From Actinomycetes bacterium (GTDB taxonomy: Bacteria; Actinomycetota; Thermoleophilia; Solirubrobacterales; JACPNS01): a stretch of DNA of 64,000 nucleotides. The notes under the pieces were generated by a model. The model worked only from the letters and a program-made list of their open reading frames with translations, ran no database searches and was not told the DNA's origin. The position numbers and the translations under genes are program-made. The stretch lies in NCBI GenBank assembly GCA_023404495.1, contig JAEYBE010000024.1, forward strand, positions 1 to 64,000, in the 5' to 3' direction. Positions 18,319-26,863 of this stretch are shown in pieces. Within the stretch, counting starts at the first letter, position 1. Each line of letters starts with the position of its first letter.

Positions 18319-19323
18319 ATGCAATCACTCACGCCTCAGCGGGCCAAGCTCGGCCTGCTGGCAACGCTCTTTGCTTTGGCCGTCGCGGCCATCGCTGGAC
18401 CGACGACCGCGAAGGCCGCCTATCCGTCGGACCTCGACATCCTCACGCACAACGTGCAGATGCTGCCGGTCGGCAGCTTCGGCAACGTCCAGCGCGCGAA
18501 CCTGATCAAGCAGGCCGGCTACATCCGCGGCCACGACGTCGTCGTGCTGCAGGAGATGTTTGTCGACTCCCAGGCCGACATCATCATGAACGCGCTCAAG
18601 AGCGAGTACCCGTACCAGACGCCGGTGCTCGGTAGCACGCGCTGCTTTGGTTGGTCGTCCTGCGCTTCGGGCGATCCGCGGCTGTTTGCGATCTCGAACG
18701 GCGGCGTCGCGATCCTCTCCAAGTACCCGATCGTGAAGATGAACCAGCACATCTTCCGCGAGCACGGCTGCATTCCGGACTACGTGATGGAGAAGGGCTT
18801 CGTGCACGCGCGGATCAAGCGCGCGAGCGACTACTACAACGTGGTCTCGACCCACGCCCAGGCCGAAGAGTGCTTTGACGGGCAGAACTCCGTGCCGATG
18901 CGAACGCGGCAGTTCCAGGAGATTGCTGCCTACGTCAACTCGAAGATCTCGACATCTGAGGCGACCTTCATCGCCGGCGACCTAAACGTGATCCGCGGCA
19001 GCGCCGAGTACGCGCCGATGCTCGCGACTCTGGGAGTAGCCGAGCCGGCCTACACCGGGCACCCGTACACGTACGACACGAGCACCAACAGCTACGCGCT
19101 GATCGCCTGCTTCTACTGCAACGACGCGGGCAATATCCGGCAGTGGCTCGATTACGTGCTGCCGGTCAGCGCAGGCGGCCGGCCGCTGCCGCCGGCCTGG
19201 AGCAACGACGGCCGCAACGTCAAGTCGCCGAGCTGGTACTTCCCGATTCCCAACTCGCTCGATCCGCTGAACGTGCAGTACAACGACTTCAGCGATCACT
19301 ACCCGGTGCTCGGGTCGGGCTGA
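18319..19323 (+). CDS. Secreted sphingomyelinase C-like phosphodiesterase (EEP superfamily)
   Basis: The start is set at ATG 18319 because GGGGAG lies six bases upstream and a signal peptide follows (LGLLATLFALAVAAIAG, cleavage near residue 34); total 334 residues. Endonuclease/exonuclease/phosphatase motifs are in order: DILTHNVQMLP (metal N), VVLQEMFVD (metal E), GGVAILSKYPI, THAQAE, AGDLNVI (catalytic D and N) and FSDHYPV (catalytic D-H). The order and spacing match bacterial neutral sphingomyelinases, which hydrolyse sphingomyelin or related phosphodiesters extracellularly. Several cysteines after residue 110 could form disulfides. Phosphate scavenging from lipids is plausible; toxicity cannot be inferred. 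Confidence 0.85.
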   Translation: MQSLTPQRAKLGLLATLFALAVAAIAGPTTAKAAYPSDLDILTHNVQMLPVGSFGNVQRANLIKQAGYIRGHDVVVLQEMFVDSQADIIMNALKSEYPYQTPVLGSTRCFGWSSCASGDPRLFAISNGGVAILSKYPIVKMNQHIFREHGCIPDYVMEKGFVHARIKRASDYYNVVSTHAQAEECFDGQNSVPMRTRQFQEIAAYVNSKISTSEATFIAGDLNVIRGSAEYAPMLATLGVAEPAYTGHPYTYDTSTNSYALIACFYCNDAGNIRQWLDYVLPVSAGGRPLPPAWSNDGRNVKSPSWYFPIPNSLDPLNVQYNDFSDHYPVLGSG

Positions 19324-19361
19324 TTTCTCGCGGTTGCAGTGGCGCTGCGAAGATTTGACCG

Positions 19362-21197
19362 ATGCCCGCGGCGCCGCGCAACCTCGTAAACCTCAAGGAC
19401 GTCTCCAAGGAGTACGCGAGCAGGCCGATCCTCACCGACTTGACCCTCGGGGTCAACGCCGGTGAGCGGATCGGCCTGGTCGGCCGCAACGGCCAGGGAA
19501 AGTCGACGCTGCTGCGGCTGATCTCGGGCGAGGAGGTGCCCGAGCGCGGGTCGGTCACGCGCACAGGAGGGCTCACGCTGGCGCTGCTCGACCAGCGCGA
19601 TCGGCTCGATCCCAACGCCACGGTTCGGCAGGAACTCGTCGGCGATCGGGCCGACCATGAGTGGGCCGCGAGCGGCCGCTATCGCGAAGTGCTGGGCGAA
19701 TTGCTCGGCGGGGTGGAGGTTTCGCGCTTCCCGCATGGGCTCGACACGCTGATCGGCAGCCTCTCGGGCGGTGAGCGCCGACGCGTCGCACTGGCGCGCA
19801 CGCTGCTCGACGATCCCGAGCTGTTGCTGCTTGATGAGCCGACCAACCACCTTGATGTCGAGGCCGTCGATTGGCTTGCCGCGCACCTTGCCGCGCGCGA
19901 AGGGACTCTGCTGGTCGTAACGCACGACCGCTGGTTTCTCGACGCGGTCGTTGAGCAGACGTGGGAGGTAGAGGGCGAGAGCGTGCACCGCTACGAGGGC
20001 GGATATGCGGCGTATGTGCTGGCGCGCGCCGAGCGCGATCGGCAGGCCGCCGCGCGTGAGACACGTCGCCGGGCTCTGATCAGGAAAGAACTTGCCTGGC
20101 TGCGCCGCGGTCCTCCGGCGCGTACGACGAAGCCGAAGTTTCGCGTCGATGCCGCCAATGAGCTGATCGCTGACGAACCGCCGCCGCGCAACGACGTCGA
20201 GCTGCTGAAGTTTGCGACGCAGCGTCTGGGCAACCGCGTGATCGACGCGATCAAGGTTTCCTATGCCCATTCCGGACGCGCGCCGCTGTTTGATCAGATC
20301 ACCTGGCGGCTGGGCCCGGGCGAGCGCAGCGCGCTGGTCGGGGTCAACGGCGCGGGCAAGACGACGTTGATGAGGCTGCTGGCCGGCGACATCGAGCCGA
20401 CCGCCGGCTCGGTCAAACGGGGCCTGACCGTGCGCGTCGCAGAACTCGGCCAGGAACTCGAAGAGCTAAACGAAGAGCGCAGCGTGCTTGGGTCGCTCGA
20501 GGACTCGAAGCTCGTCTCCAATCTCTCCGACGGGACCGAGATCACGGCCGGGATGCTTTGCGATCGGTTCGGTTTTCGCGGCGGGCGCTCGCGCACGCTC
20601 GTCAAGTCGCTCTCAGGCGGCGAGCGGCGCCGCCTGCAGATCATGCGGCTGATGATGGGCGAGCCCAACGTGCTGCTGCTCGACGAGCCGACCAACGATC
20701 TGGACATCGACACGCTCACCGCGCTTGAGGACCTGCTTGACAGCTGGCCCGGCACGCTGATTGTCGTCAGCCACGACCGCTACTTCGTCGAGCGCGTGAC
20801 CGACAACGTCTATGGCCTGATGGGCGATGGCAAATTGCGCCACCTTCCGCGCGGGATCGATCAGTACATCGAGGAGCGGCGCGCGGCCGGCGGAATGTCT
20901 GACGAAGCGGACGGGTGGTCGGCGCCCAAGCAGAAGGCGATCACCCCCGGCGCGCAACTGAAGGCCGACCGCAAGGAGACGCGCCGGATCGAGAAGGAGC
21001 TGCGGCGCGTGGAGCGCGAGCTCGAGCGGGCCGGCGCGCGCGAGGGGTCGCTGCACGAGGAGATGGCCGAGGCCGCGACCGACTTTGAGCGGCTCTCTCC
21101 ATTGCAGAAGGAGTTGGCCGAGCTGACCGCGACCAAGGAGTCGCTCGAAGCCGAGTGGCTGGAGTATTCCGAGCAGCTCGAGGACCGCGAGCGCTGA
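19362..21197 (+). CDS. ABC-F ATPase (Uup/EttA-type) with C-terminal coiled coil
   Basis: This 611-residue soluble protein carries two ABC domains: GRNGQGKST at about 41-49 with LSGGERRRVALAR and LLDEPTNHLD, and GVNGAGKTT at about 327-335 with LSGGERRRLQIMR and LLDEPTNDLD. The interdomain linker with many Arg/Lys residues (about 215-285) is the P-site tRNA interaction motif region of ABC-F factors. The last ~70 residues form a charged coiled coil (IEKELRRVERELERAG), as in Uup. No transmembrane domain is present. It probably acts on ribosomes or DNA structures, not in transport. It stands between the phosphodiesterase and the PqqD gene, 24 bases before the latter. Confidence 0.9.
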   Translation: MPAAPRNLVNLKDVSKEYASRPILTDLTLGVNAGERIGLVGRNGQGKSTLLRLISGEEVPERGSVTRTGGLTLALLDQRDRLDPNATVRQELVGDRADHEWAASGRYREVLGELLGGVEVSRFPHGLDTLIGSLSGGERRRVALARTLLDDPELLLLDEPTNHLDVEAVDWLAAHLAAREGTLLVVTHDRWFLDAVVEQTWEVEGESVHRYEGGYAAYVLARAERDRQAAARETRRRALIRKELAWLRRGPPARTTKPKFRVDAANELIADEPPPRNDVELLKFATQRLGNRVIDAIKVSYAHSGRAPLFDQITWRLGPGERSALVGVNGAGKTTLMRLLAGDIEPTAGSVKRGLTVRVAELGQELEELNEERSVLGSLEDSKLVSNLSDGTEITAGMLCDRFGFRGGRSRTLVKSLSGGERRRLQIMRLMMGEPNVLLLDEPTNDLDIDTLTALEDLLDSWPGTLIVVSHDRYFVERVTDNVYGLMGDGKLRHLPRGIDQYIEERRAAGGMSDEADGWSAPKQKAITPGAQLKADRKETRRIEKELRRVERELERAGAREGSLHEEMAEAATDFERLSPLQKELAELTATKESLEAEWLEYSEQLEDRER

Positions 21198-21221
21198 AGG
21201 CGCGCTCGTTAGGCTTTCGCC

Positions 21222-21617
21222 ATGTCCGAATCGCTACGACCCAACAGACCAGACGTGATCGACGAGACCTTCGACGGCGAGGCCGTGCTCGTGAATCTCG
21301 ACACGGGTTGCTACTACGCACTCAGCCCCGCGGCGACCGTGCTCTGGAATCTTGTTGCGGACGGCCGCAGCGCCGCATCGCTTGCGGCGAGCATCGAGGG
21401 CGACGCGTCGGGCGTGGAGACGTTCGTTTCGCGATTTCTCGAGGAGGGGTTGCTGGCGCCCGGCGACGTAGACGCCGGCCCCGCGGCCGAGAGCGTCAGT
21501 CTCGAAGGCGAGCCCGGCTTTGAGAAGTTCACCGACATGCAGGAGCTCTTGATGCTCGACCCGATCCACGACATCAATCTTGATGCCGACGGCTGGCCGG
21601 TCGCGCCGACCACGTGA
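21222..21617 (+). CDS. PqqD-like peptide-recognition protein
   Basis: Residues 8-85 of this 131-residue protein match the PqqD winged-helix fold: LVNLDTGCYYALSPAATVLW, the signature of PqqD and RiPP recognition elements, followed by a helix (ETFVSRFLEEGLL). A C-terminal extension (about 95-131) contains FTDMQELLMLDPIHDI, a sequence style I associate with PqqD proteins linked to HprK-like kinases. PqqD-type proteins bind leader peptides and present them to modifying enzymes. No precursor peptide gene was recognised nearby. The stop overlaps the kinase start (GTGA). First gene of a five-gene unit ending at 25615. Confidence 0.82.
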   Translation: MSESLRPNRPDVIDETFDGEAVLVNLDTGCYYALSPAATVLWNLVADGRSAASLAASIEGDASGVETFVSRFLEEGLLAPGDVDAGPAAESVSLEGEPGFEKFTDMQELLMLDPIHDINLDADGWPVAPTT

Positions 21618-22618
21618 GCACGATCGATGACTTCGTAGCCGCGGCACGTTCGGCGCGCGAGGTTGTTCCAAATGAGGGCGTGGACCTCGACGCCGCGGGC
21701 CTGCGGATCCGCATAAACCTCTGCGGAACGAAGATCGTTCCGGTGCTCGGACGCGGGCTGCTTTCGAGCCCCCCCGTCGGCTCGCCGGACTCGGAGTTGT
21801 TCGCCTTCGACAGCACCGAAAGCGGTGTGCCGCTCCCGCCGCCGCCGTGGCCGGCAGCCGCGTTTCATGGGCGCAGGCAGGAGATCCCGGGCTACGTCGA
21901 TCCGCCGCGCCTGGCGATCTACGACCTTGAGCACGCGACGCTCTCCTACTACGACGAAGATGCCGCAAGCGGCGTGCAGTGGTTTCGCGACGCCGAGAAG
22001 ATGATGCCCGGCGAGGGCGGCTCGCCGCTGCGCAACCTGCTGCGCTGGGCCTATGGCCAGCACGACGCGCACATGCTGCACCTTGCTTCTGCTTGTGGCG
22101 TGCTGATCGGCGGCCCGGGTGGCGCGGGCAAGTCGACATCTTCGCTGGCGTGTGCGATCGCCGGCGAGGCCTTCACGTCCGACGATTTCACGCTGGTCAC
22201 GCTGGGAGATACAGGACCGATCGCGCACGCCGTCTACTCGTGCGTGAAGGTGACCGACTCGACGCTTGAGCTGCTGCCGGGACTCGCCGAGCTTGGCGAG
22301 CCGGCCGGGCTCGATTGGCGCGCCAAGCATCGCTTTGATCTCTCGGACGTGATTGTGCGCTCGCAGGCGGTCCGTGCGATCGTGCTGCCCGAGCTTGGCG
22401 AGCGCACCGGTTCGCCGCGGCCGGTCGCGCCGGCCGAGGCGCTGCGCCGGCTGACCGGCGGCAGTCTCTCTGTAATGACCGGGGCGCTCGGCCGATCGCT
22501 CGCGGCGATCTCGGCGCTGCTTGACGAGCTGCCGGCCTACGCCTTGACCGTCGGCCCGGACATCGATCGGATTCCTGGCGTATTGCGCGAACTCGGCGCG
22601 GTGGGCGCGGCGCGATGA
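21614..22618 (+). CDS. HprK-related P-loop kinase
   Basis: This 334-residue protein starts at GTG within the PqqD stop. Walker A is GGPGGAGKSTSSLA with K173, and a probable acidic Walker B-like pair is in FTSDDFTLV (residues about 192-200), spaced as in HPr kinase/phosphorylase. The N-terminal 150 residues are unlike HprK and probably form a separate recognition domain. Authentic HprK phosphorylates Ser46 of HPr; HprK-related kinases occur in non-PTS settings next to PqqD-like and nucleotidyltransferase genes, and some phosphorylate lasso peptides. No HPr or PTS gene is visible here. The substrate is unknown. Confidence 0.8.
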   Translation: MSTIDDFVAAARSAREVVPNEGVDLDAAGLRIRINLCGTKIVPVLGRGLLSSPPVGSPDSELFAFDSTESGVPLPPPPWPAAAFHGRRQEIPGYVDPPRLAIYDLEHATLSYYDEDAASGVQWFRDAEKMMPGEGGSPLRNLLRWAYGQHDAHMLHLASACGVLIGGPGGAGKSTSSLACAIAGEAFTSDDFTLVTLGDTGPIAHAVYSCVKVTDSTLELLPGLAELGEPAGLDWRAKHRFDLSDVIVRSQAVRAIVLPELGERTGSPRPVAPAEALRRLTGGSLSVMTGALGRSLAAISALLDELPAYALTVGPDIDRIPGVLRELGAVGAAR

Positions 22619-23283
22619 GCGGCAACGTCTCGATCGTGATGCCGGTGTACAACTGCGCGCCGTGGATCGAGGAGGCCGTGCGCAGCGTGGTCGAGCGCGC
22701 GGACGGCTTGCTTGAGCTGATCGTCGTTGACGATGGATCGACCGATCAGTCTGCGGAGATCGTCGCCGGGCTCGATGGACCGATCAAGTTGATCCGTCAG
22801 GAAAATCAAGGTCCGTCCGTGGCGCGAAATGTCGCGATGCGCGAGGCCGAAGGATCGATCATCGGATTCATGGATGGCGACGACATCTGGATCGCCGGCT
22901 CGCCCGACGGGAGGCGCAGCGCGATCGAGCGGGGCGCTGACGTTGCCTTTGCCAAGGTGCAGGTGCTGATGGGCGACCCGCCGAGGCCCTTTGGAGAACC
23001 GGTGTACGCGGTCTCGCTGCCGAGTCTGTTGATCAGCCGCCGCGTGCTCGACGTGGTCGGTGAGCTCGACGAATCGATCGTCCACGGGGAAGACGTCGAT
23101 TTCGTGATGCGCATGAAAGAGGCTGGGATGAAGGCCGAGCACGTCGATGAGGTCGTGCTTGAGTACCGCAAGCGGCCGGGTTCGCTGACCACCGATCGCG
23201 AGCACAATCGCCCGGCGATCGTGCACCGGCTCAAGGAGTCGCTCGAGCGGCGCGGCAAGATCGGCGGGGAGAAGCAGCTGTGA
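22615..23283 (+). CDS. Family 2 glycosyltransferase (first of a pair)
   Basis: This 222-residue GT-A protein begins VSIVMPVYNCAPWIEEAV, with VVDDGSTDQS (nucleotide-binding D) and FMDGDD (DxD metal site) near residues 81-86. HGEDVDFVMRM near 158 supplies the acidic general-base region. It is short for GT2 and has no membrane segment, so it is probably soluble or peripheral. ATGA overlap with the kinase stop and GTGA overlap with the next glycosyltransferase indicate translational coupling. The sugar donor and acceptor are not predictable; the acceptor may be the same substrate the PqqD and kinase proteins handle (inference). Confidence 0.87.
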   Translation: MSGNVSIVMPVYNCAPWIEEAVRSVVERADGLLELIVVDDGSTDQSAEIVAGLDGPIKLIRQENQGPSVARNVAMREAEGSIIGFMDGDDIWIAGSPDGRRSAIERGADVAFAKVQVLMGDPPRPFGEPVYAVSLPSLLISRRVLDVVGELDESIVHGEDVDFVMRMKEAGMKAEHVDEVVLEYRKRPGSLTTDREHNRPAIVHRLKESLERRGKIGGEKQL

Positions 23284-23927
23284 TCGGCGTGGTGTTGGCC
23301 GTGCGCGACCAAGCGCAGTACGTCGGAGAGGCGATCGACTCGGTGCTGGCTCAGAGCGTGCCGGCTTCGCAGATTGTGCTGGTCGATGACGCTTCGGTTG
23401 ATGACACTGCGGCGATCGCGCGTGAGCGCGGCGCGACGGTGGTTTCGGGTCCGGGGAAGGGCCCGGCGATCGCCCGCAACATCGGGGTTCGTGAGCTCGA
23501 GACGGAGTTCATTTCCTTCCTTGACGGCGATGACCGCTACACGCCCGATCGCAACCGACTGCTGCTTGAGGCGATCGACGGTGGGGTCGTGGCCGGCGGC
23601 CGGGTGCGTGAGTTCTACGACCCTGGACGCGAGGCGGAGCTCTCGCAGCAGTTCGCAATCTCCGATCAGCCGACGACGGGATCGGTCACGGCGATGCTGA
23701 TGCGCCGCAGCGAGTTCGATCGGCACGGGGGATTCAGCGAGGAGCCGGGCGCGCACGACTTCTTCGGTCTGATGCACGCGCTCGGGACGCCCGTGCAGAT
23801 CGATGACGTGGTACTTGAGCGCCGCGTGCACGGCGCCAACCGCTCGATCGTCGACCGCGAGGGAATCCGGCAGGAGTACCTGCGCTCGGCGCGCGCGGCG
23901 ATCCTCGCGCGGCGTGGCCAGAGCTGA
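23280..23927 (+). CDS. Family 2 glycosyltransferase (second of a pair)
   Basis: This 215-residue GT-A protein starts at GTG overlapping the previous stop. It opens GVVLAVRDQAQYVGEAID, with VLVDDASVDDTA for UDP-sugar binding and SFLDGDDRYTP for the DxD metal site (about 80-90). A later acidic region, EEPGAHDFFGLMHALG, replaces the usual ED motif. Its organisation parallels the preceding gene, so the two may have arisen by duplication, but they differ in detail and probably add different sugars or act as partners. The stop overlaps the nucleotidyltransferase start by one base (TGATG). Confidence 0.86.
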   Translation: MIGVVLAVRDQAQYVGEAIDSVLAQSVPASQIVLVDDASVDDTAAIARERGATVVSGPGKGPAIARNIGVRELETEFISFLDGDDRYTPDRNRLLLEAIDGGVVAGGRVREFYDPGREAELSQQFAISDQPTTGSVTAMLMRRSEFDRHGGFSEEPGAHDFFGLMHALGTPVQIDDVVLERRVHGANRSIVDREGIRQEYLRSARAAILARRGQS

Positions 23928-25615
23928 TGATCGCGCCTGCGCGCACGGAGCTGATGAAACCGCCGCCGCTGCAGCGGGATCTGTTGACGGCGCTGGTGCA
24001 CAGCGACCCGCGCGTTGCCGAACAGGCCGCGGCGCGCTGGTCGGAGGCGGTCGATCTCGACACGCTCGACTTCGCTTCGGTGCAGCTGCTGCCGATGCTC
24101 AGCGCGCGCCCGGATGCGCTGCCGGTCGATCCGAAGTTGGCGGCGCAGATCACCAACGTCTCGCGCGTGACCTGGCTGCGCACCGAATCGCATGCCCGCG
24201 TCGTGGCTCCGGCGATCGAGAAACTCGCTGCCGCCGGGTGCGATCCGATCCTGATGAAGGGCGCGGCGCTGGTCTACGGACACGGCGTGCCGGCCCGGCT
24301 GCGGCCGATGTGGGACTTCGACGTGCTGGTCGATCCGGACACGCTCGCCGCCGCCACGCGTGTACTGCTCGATGAGGGTTTTGCCGGGCGCGACGCCGAG
24401 GGCTTGATCGCCGGAGAGCCGCGGCTGCTTGCGATGAAGCACGGGGAGGACTTCAAGCGGGCAGCCGGCGAGTCGATCGATCTGCATTGGAGTGCGCTGC
24501 AGTCGATCCGCCGGCCGGAGATTGCCCGGCAGTTGGCCGAGCACGCGGTGGACGCCGAGATTGCCGGGGTCGCCTGCCGCGCGCTCGGGCGCACGGACCT
24601 GCTGGTCGTGACGATCGCGCACGCCGCCGATCCCTGGCGCGAGCTGCGCGAGCGTTGGGTAGGCGACTGCGTGTTGCTGGTGCGCGGCCACGAGGCCGCG
24701 ATCGACTGGGAACTGCTTGCCCGGCGCGGTCGCGAGTGGCGGCTCGCGCACCAGATGCTTGCTGCTTTCGACTACTTGGGCGAGGTTGCGCAGCTCGAGC
24801 TTCCCGCCGCCACGCGACGCGCGCTGGAGAAGTCGCCGACGCCGCTGGCCGTGCGCGCCCGGCGCTGGCGAAAGCCGGCCGAGGACGGCACGCCGGCGCT
24901 CACCGGCCGCTTTTCGCGGATGCTCGAGGACTACGAATTGGAGATCGCCGATCAGGTCCCGTTTGGCGCGCGGACGGGGCCTGGGGATCTGCTGGATTTT
25001 CTGGCGCGTCGTCGCGGGGTCAGCTCGCGGCGCGCGCTGCCGGGCGACTTCGTGTTTGCGGCGCTCGGGCGGCCGTGGTTTGCGCGGCGCAGGTTGCGCT
25101 CGCTGTTTGGCGCCGATGCGGCTCCCGGCGCCGCGGCCGGCAGTTGGCCGCGCTATTCGCCCGGGGAGGAGCTGAAGTTCAGCGGCGCGAACGCCCGCAC
25201 GGAGTTTCTGGCCAACGGCTGGTGGTTCCCGGAGGACTTCGGGATCTGGTCGCGCGGCGGCTTCTCGCGCATCACTCTCGGGCTCGATCGGCCGATTGAC
25301 GGCGACGCGGAGCTGACTTTCGGAGTCCGCGCGCCGCTGGCGGACAGGCACCGGCGCGTGCGGGTCAGCGTCGTCGTCAACGGTCACCGCGTCGGCCGCG
25401 TGAAACTCACGCAGTCGGCGCCGGCCGCGTCCCCGGTCTTCAAAGTCCCGGCCAAGGCGCTCCGCGGGGCTGAAGGTGCGGAGATCGTCTTCGTAGTGAA
25501 GTCACCCGTGGTCCCGGCGGAGCTCGACCTGGCACCCGACCTACGCGAGATCGGCGTCGGCCTAGGCGAACTAACCCTCACCACCCCCAACTACGACAAA
25601 GCTGCATCTTTGTAG
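23927..25615 (+). CDS. NTP_transf_5-like nucleotidyltransferase with C-terminal beta-sandwich domain
   Basis: Residues about 20-370 of this 562-residue protein resemble the uncharacterised nucleotidyltransferase family found beside HprK-like kinases: ILMKGAALVYGHGVPARLRP followed by MWDFDVLVDPD (residues about 128-138) gives the polymerase-beta-type acidic pair, with a following helix-rich domain. Residues about 410-550 (GWWFPEDFGIWSRG, VSVVVNGHRVGRVKL) form an all-beta module like those appended to enzymes of surface-polysaccharide loci. In some lasso-peptide clusters a homologue extends phosphate chains or nucleotidylates. It is the last gene of the unit, and its final codons form the left arm of a strong hairpin. 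Confidence 0.75.
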   Translation: MIAPARTELMKPPPLQRDLLTALVHSDPRVAEQAAARWSEAVDLDTLDFASVQLLPMLSARPDALPVDPKLAAQITNVSRVTWLRTESHARVVAPAIEKLAAAGCDPILMKGAALVYGHGVPARLRPMWDFDVLVDPDTLAAATRVLLDEGFAGRDAEGLIAGEPRLLAMKHGEDFKRAAGESIDLHWSALQSIRRPEIARQLAEHAVDAEIAGVACRALGRTDLLVVTIAHAADPWRELRERWVGDCVLLVRGHEAAIDWELLARRGREWRLAHQMLAAFDYLGEVAQLELPAATRRALEKSPTPLAVRARRWRKPAEDGTPALTGRFSRMLEDYELEIADQVPFGARTGPGDLLDFLARRRGVSSRRALPGDFVFAALGRPWFARRRLRSLFGADAAPGAAAGSWPRYSPGEELKFSGANARTEFLANGWWFPEDFGIWSRGGFSRITLGLDRPIDGDAELTFGVRAPLADRHRRVRVSVVVNGHRVGRVKLTQSAPAASPVFKVPAKALRGAEGAEIVFVVKSPVVPAELDLAPDLREIGVGLGELTLTTPNYDKAASL

Positions 25616-25637
25616 TACTCCAAAGATGCAGCTTTGT
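25596..25637 (+). terminator. Strong hairpin ending the PqqD/HprK/GT unit
   Basis: ACAAAGCTGCATCTTTG and its exact complement form a 17-bp stem with an 8-base loop (25613-25620). The left arm encodes the last codons of the nucleotidyltransferase gene, and the loop contains its TAG stop. The stem is AT-rich compared with the flanking DNA. No T tract follows, and the HemW start lies 12 bases downstream. Confidence 0.7.
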
Positions 25638-25648
25638 AGGGTCGGGGG

Positions 25649-26860
25649 ATGGTTCGGCTTCCTGAGGGTGGTTTGGCTCCGGTTGATGGGGCGTTGCCGG
25701 CGGGGGTGCTGGAGCGGCTTGGGGGCGCGCCGCTTGGGATCTATGTGCACGTGCCTTACTGCGCGTCGCGCTGCGGGTATTGCGACTTCAACACCTATGT
25801 GCCCGGCGAAGACGGCGCGGTGCCGGTCGGGTATCTCGACGCGGTCGTGCGCGAGCTGGATCTTGCGGCCGAGGTGCTCGGTGAAGAGGCCCGCCCGGTC
25901 GACACCGTGTTTGTCGGGGGCGGCACGCCGACGATCCTGCCCGCCGAGGATCTAACGGCGATCGTCGCGGCGATCGATCAGCGATTCTCGCTTGCGCCAG
26001 GTGCGGAGATCACGACCGAGGCCAATCCGGAGTCGGTCGACCCGGCCAAGCTCGCAGCGCTGGCTACCGGCGGCTTTACGCGGATCTCGCTGGGCATGCA
26101 GTCGGCCGTCCCGTCGGTGCTGGCCGTGCTCGACCGCGAGCACACGCCGGGGCGCCCCGAGGCCGCGGTGCGCGAGGCGCGCGAGGCCGGCTTTGAGCAG
26201 GTCAGCCTCGATCTGATCTACGGCACGCCCGGTGAGAGCGCGCAAGACTGGCGCGCCTCGCTCGATGCTGCGCTCTCGGCCGCGCCCGACCACATCAGCA
26301 CGTACTCGCTGATCGTCGAGCCGGGAACGCGCATGGCCGCCCAGGTGCGGCGCGGCGAGCTGGTGGTGCCCGAAGAAGATGTGATCGTCGATCGCTTCGA
26401 GACCGCCGAGCGGGTGCTCGCCGAGGCCGGGATGCATTGGTATGAGACCTGCAGCTGGGCGGTCGATCAGGACGCGTACTGCCGCCACAACCTCGGCTAC
26501 TGGTCGGGCGGCAACTGGTGGGGGATTGGGCCCGGCGCGCACAGCCACGTCGGCGGCGTGCGCTGGTGGAACGTGCTGAATCCGCGGGCCTGGTCGGAGC
26601 GGCTGGCGGCCGGCGCCTCACCGGCCGCCGGGCGTGAGTTGCCAGACGCCGAGTCGCGACGCCTTGAGACGGTCATGCTCGGTCTGCGCCTTCGCAGCGG
26701 GGTGGAGCTCGCGCATCTGACCACCGAAGGCCGCGCCGCGGCCGAGCGCCAGCTTGAACTCGGGATGCTTGAGCCGGAGGATCACGCGGCGGGCCGCGCC
26801 GTGCTCACGCTGCGCGGCCGGCTGATGGCCGATGCGGTGACGGTCGATCTCGCCGGCTGA
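25649..26860 (+). CDS. hemW: HemW-like radical SAM protein (coproporphyrinogen oxidase-like)
   Basis: This 403-residue protein has the radical SAM cluster CASRCGYCDF (CxxxCxxC) near residues 38-47 preceded by YVHVPYC, followed by VFVGGGTPTILP and ITTEANPESVDP, all typical of HemN/HemW. The HemN C-terminal domain is present (HNLGYWSGGNWWGIGPGAHS). The HemN-specific N-terminal extension is absent, which favours HemW, a heme chaperone, over true oxygen-independent coproporphyrinogen III oxidase. The start ATG 25649 follows a G-rich ribosome-binding sequence immediately after the hairpin. Commonly adjacent lepA or hrcA-grpE-dnaJ genes are not here. Confidence 0.85.
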   Translation: MVRLPEGGLAPVDGALPAGVLERLGGAPLGIYVHVPYCASRCGYCDFNTYVPGEDGAVPVGYLDAVVRELDLAAEVLGEEARPVDTVFVGGGTPTILPAEDLTAIVAAIDQRFSLAPGAEITTEANPESVDPAKLAALATGGFTRISLGMQSAVPSVLAVLDREHTPGRPEAAVREAREAGFEQVSLDLIYGTPGESAQDWRASLDAALSAAPDHISTYSLIVEPGTRMAAQVRRGELVVPEEDVIVDRFETAERVLAEAGMHWYETCSWAVDQDAYCRHNLGYWSGGNWWGIGPGAHSHVGGVRWWNVLNPRAWSERLAAGASPAAGRELPDAESRRLETVMLGLRLRSGVELAHLTTEGRAAAERQLELGMLEPEDHAAGRAVLTLRGRLMADAVTVDLAG

Positions 26861-26863
26861 TCC

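Noticed and set aside
23666..25387. 573-codon open frame antisense to the nucleotidyltransferase
   Set aside because: Composition is dominated by Arg, Pro, His and Gln, typical of antisense reading; sense proteins have clear family motifs and overlapping start/stop codons.
21222..25615. Lasso peptide or PQQ biosynthesis cluster
   Set aside because: No asparagine-synthetase-like cyclase, B2 protease, radical SAM PqqE or precursor was seen nearby; only the PqqD-like and kinase elements are shared.
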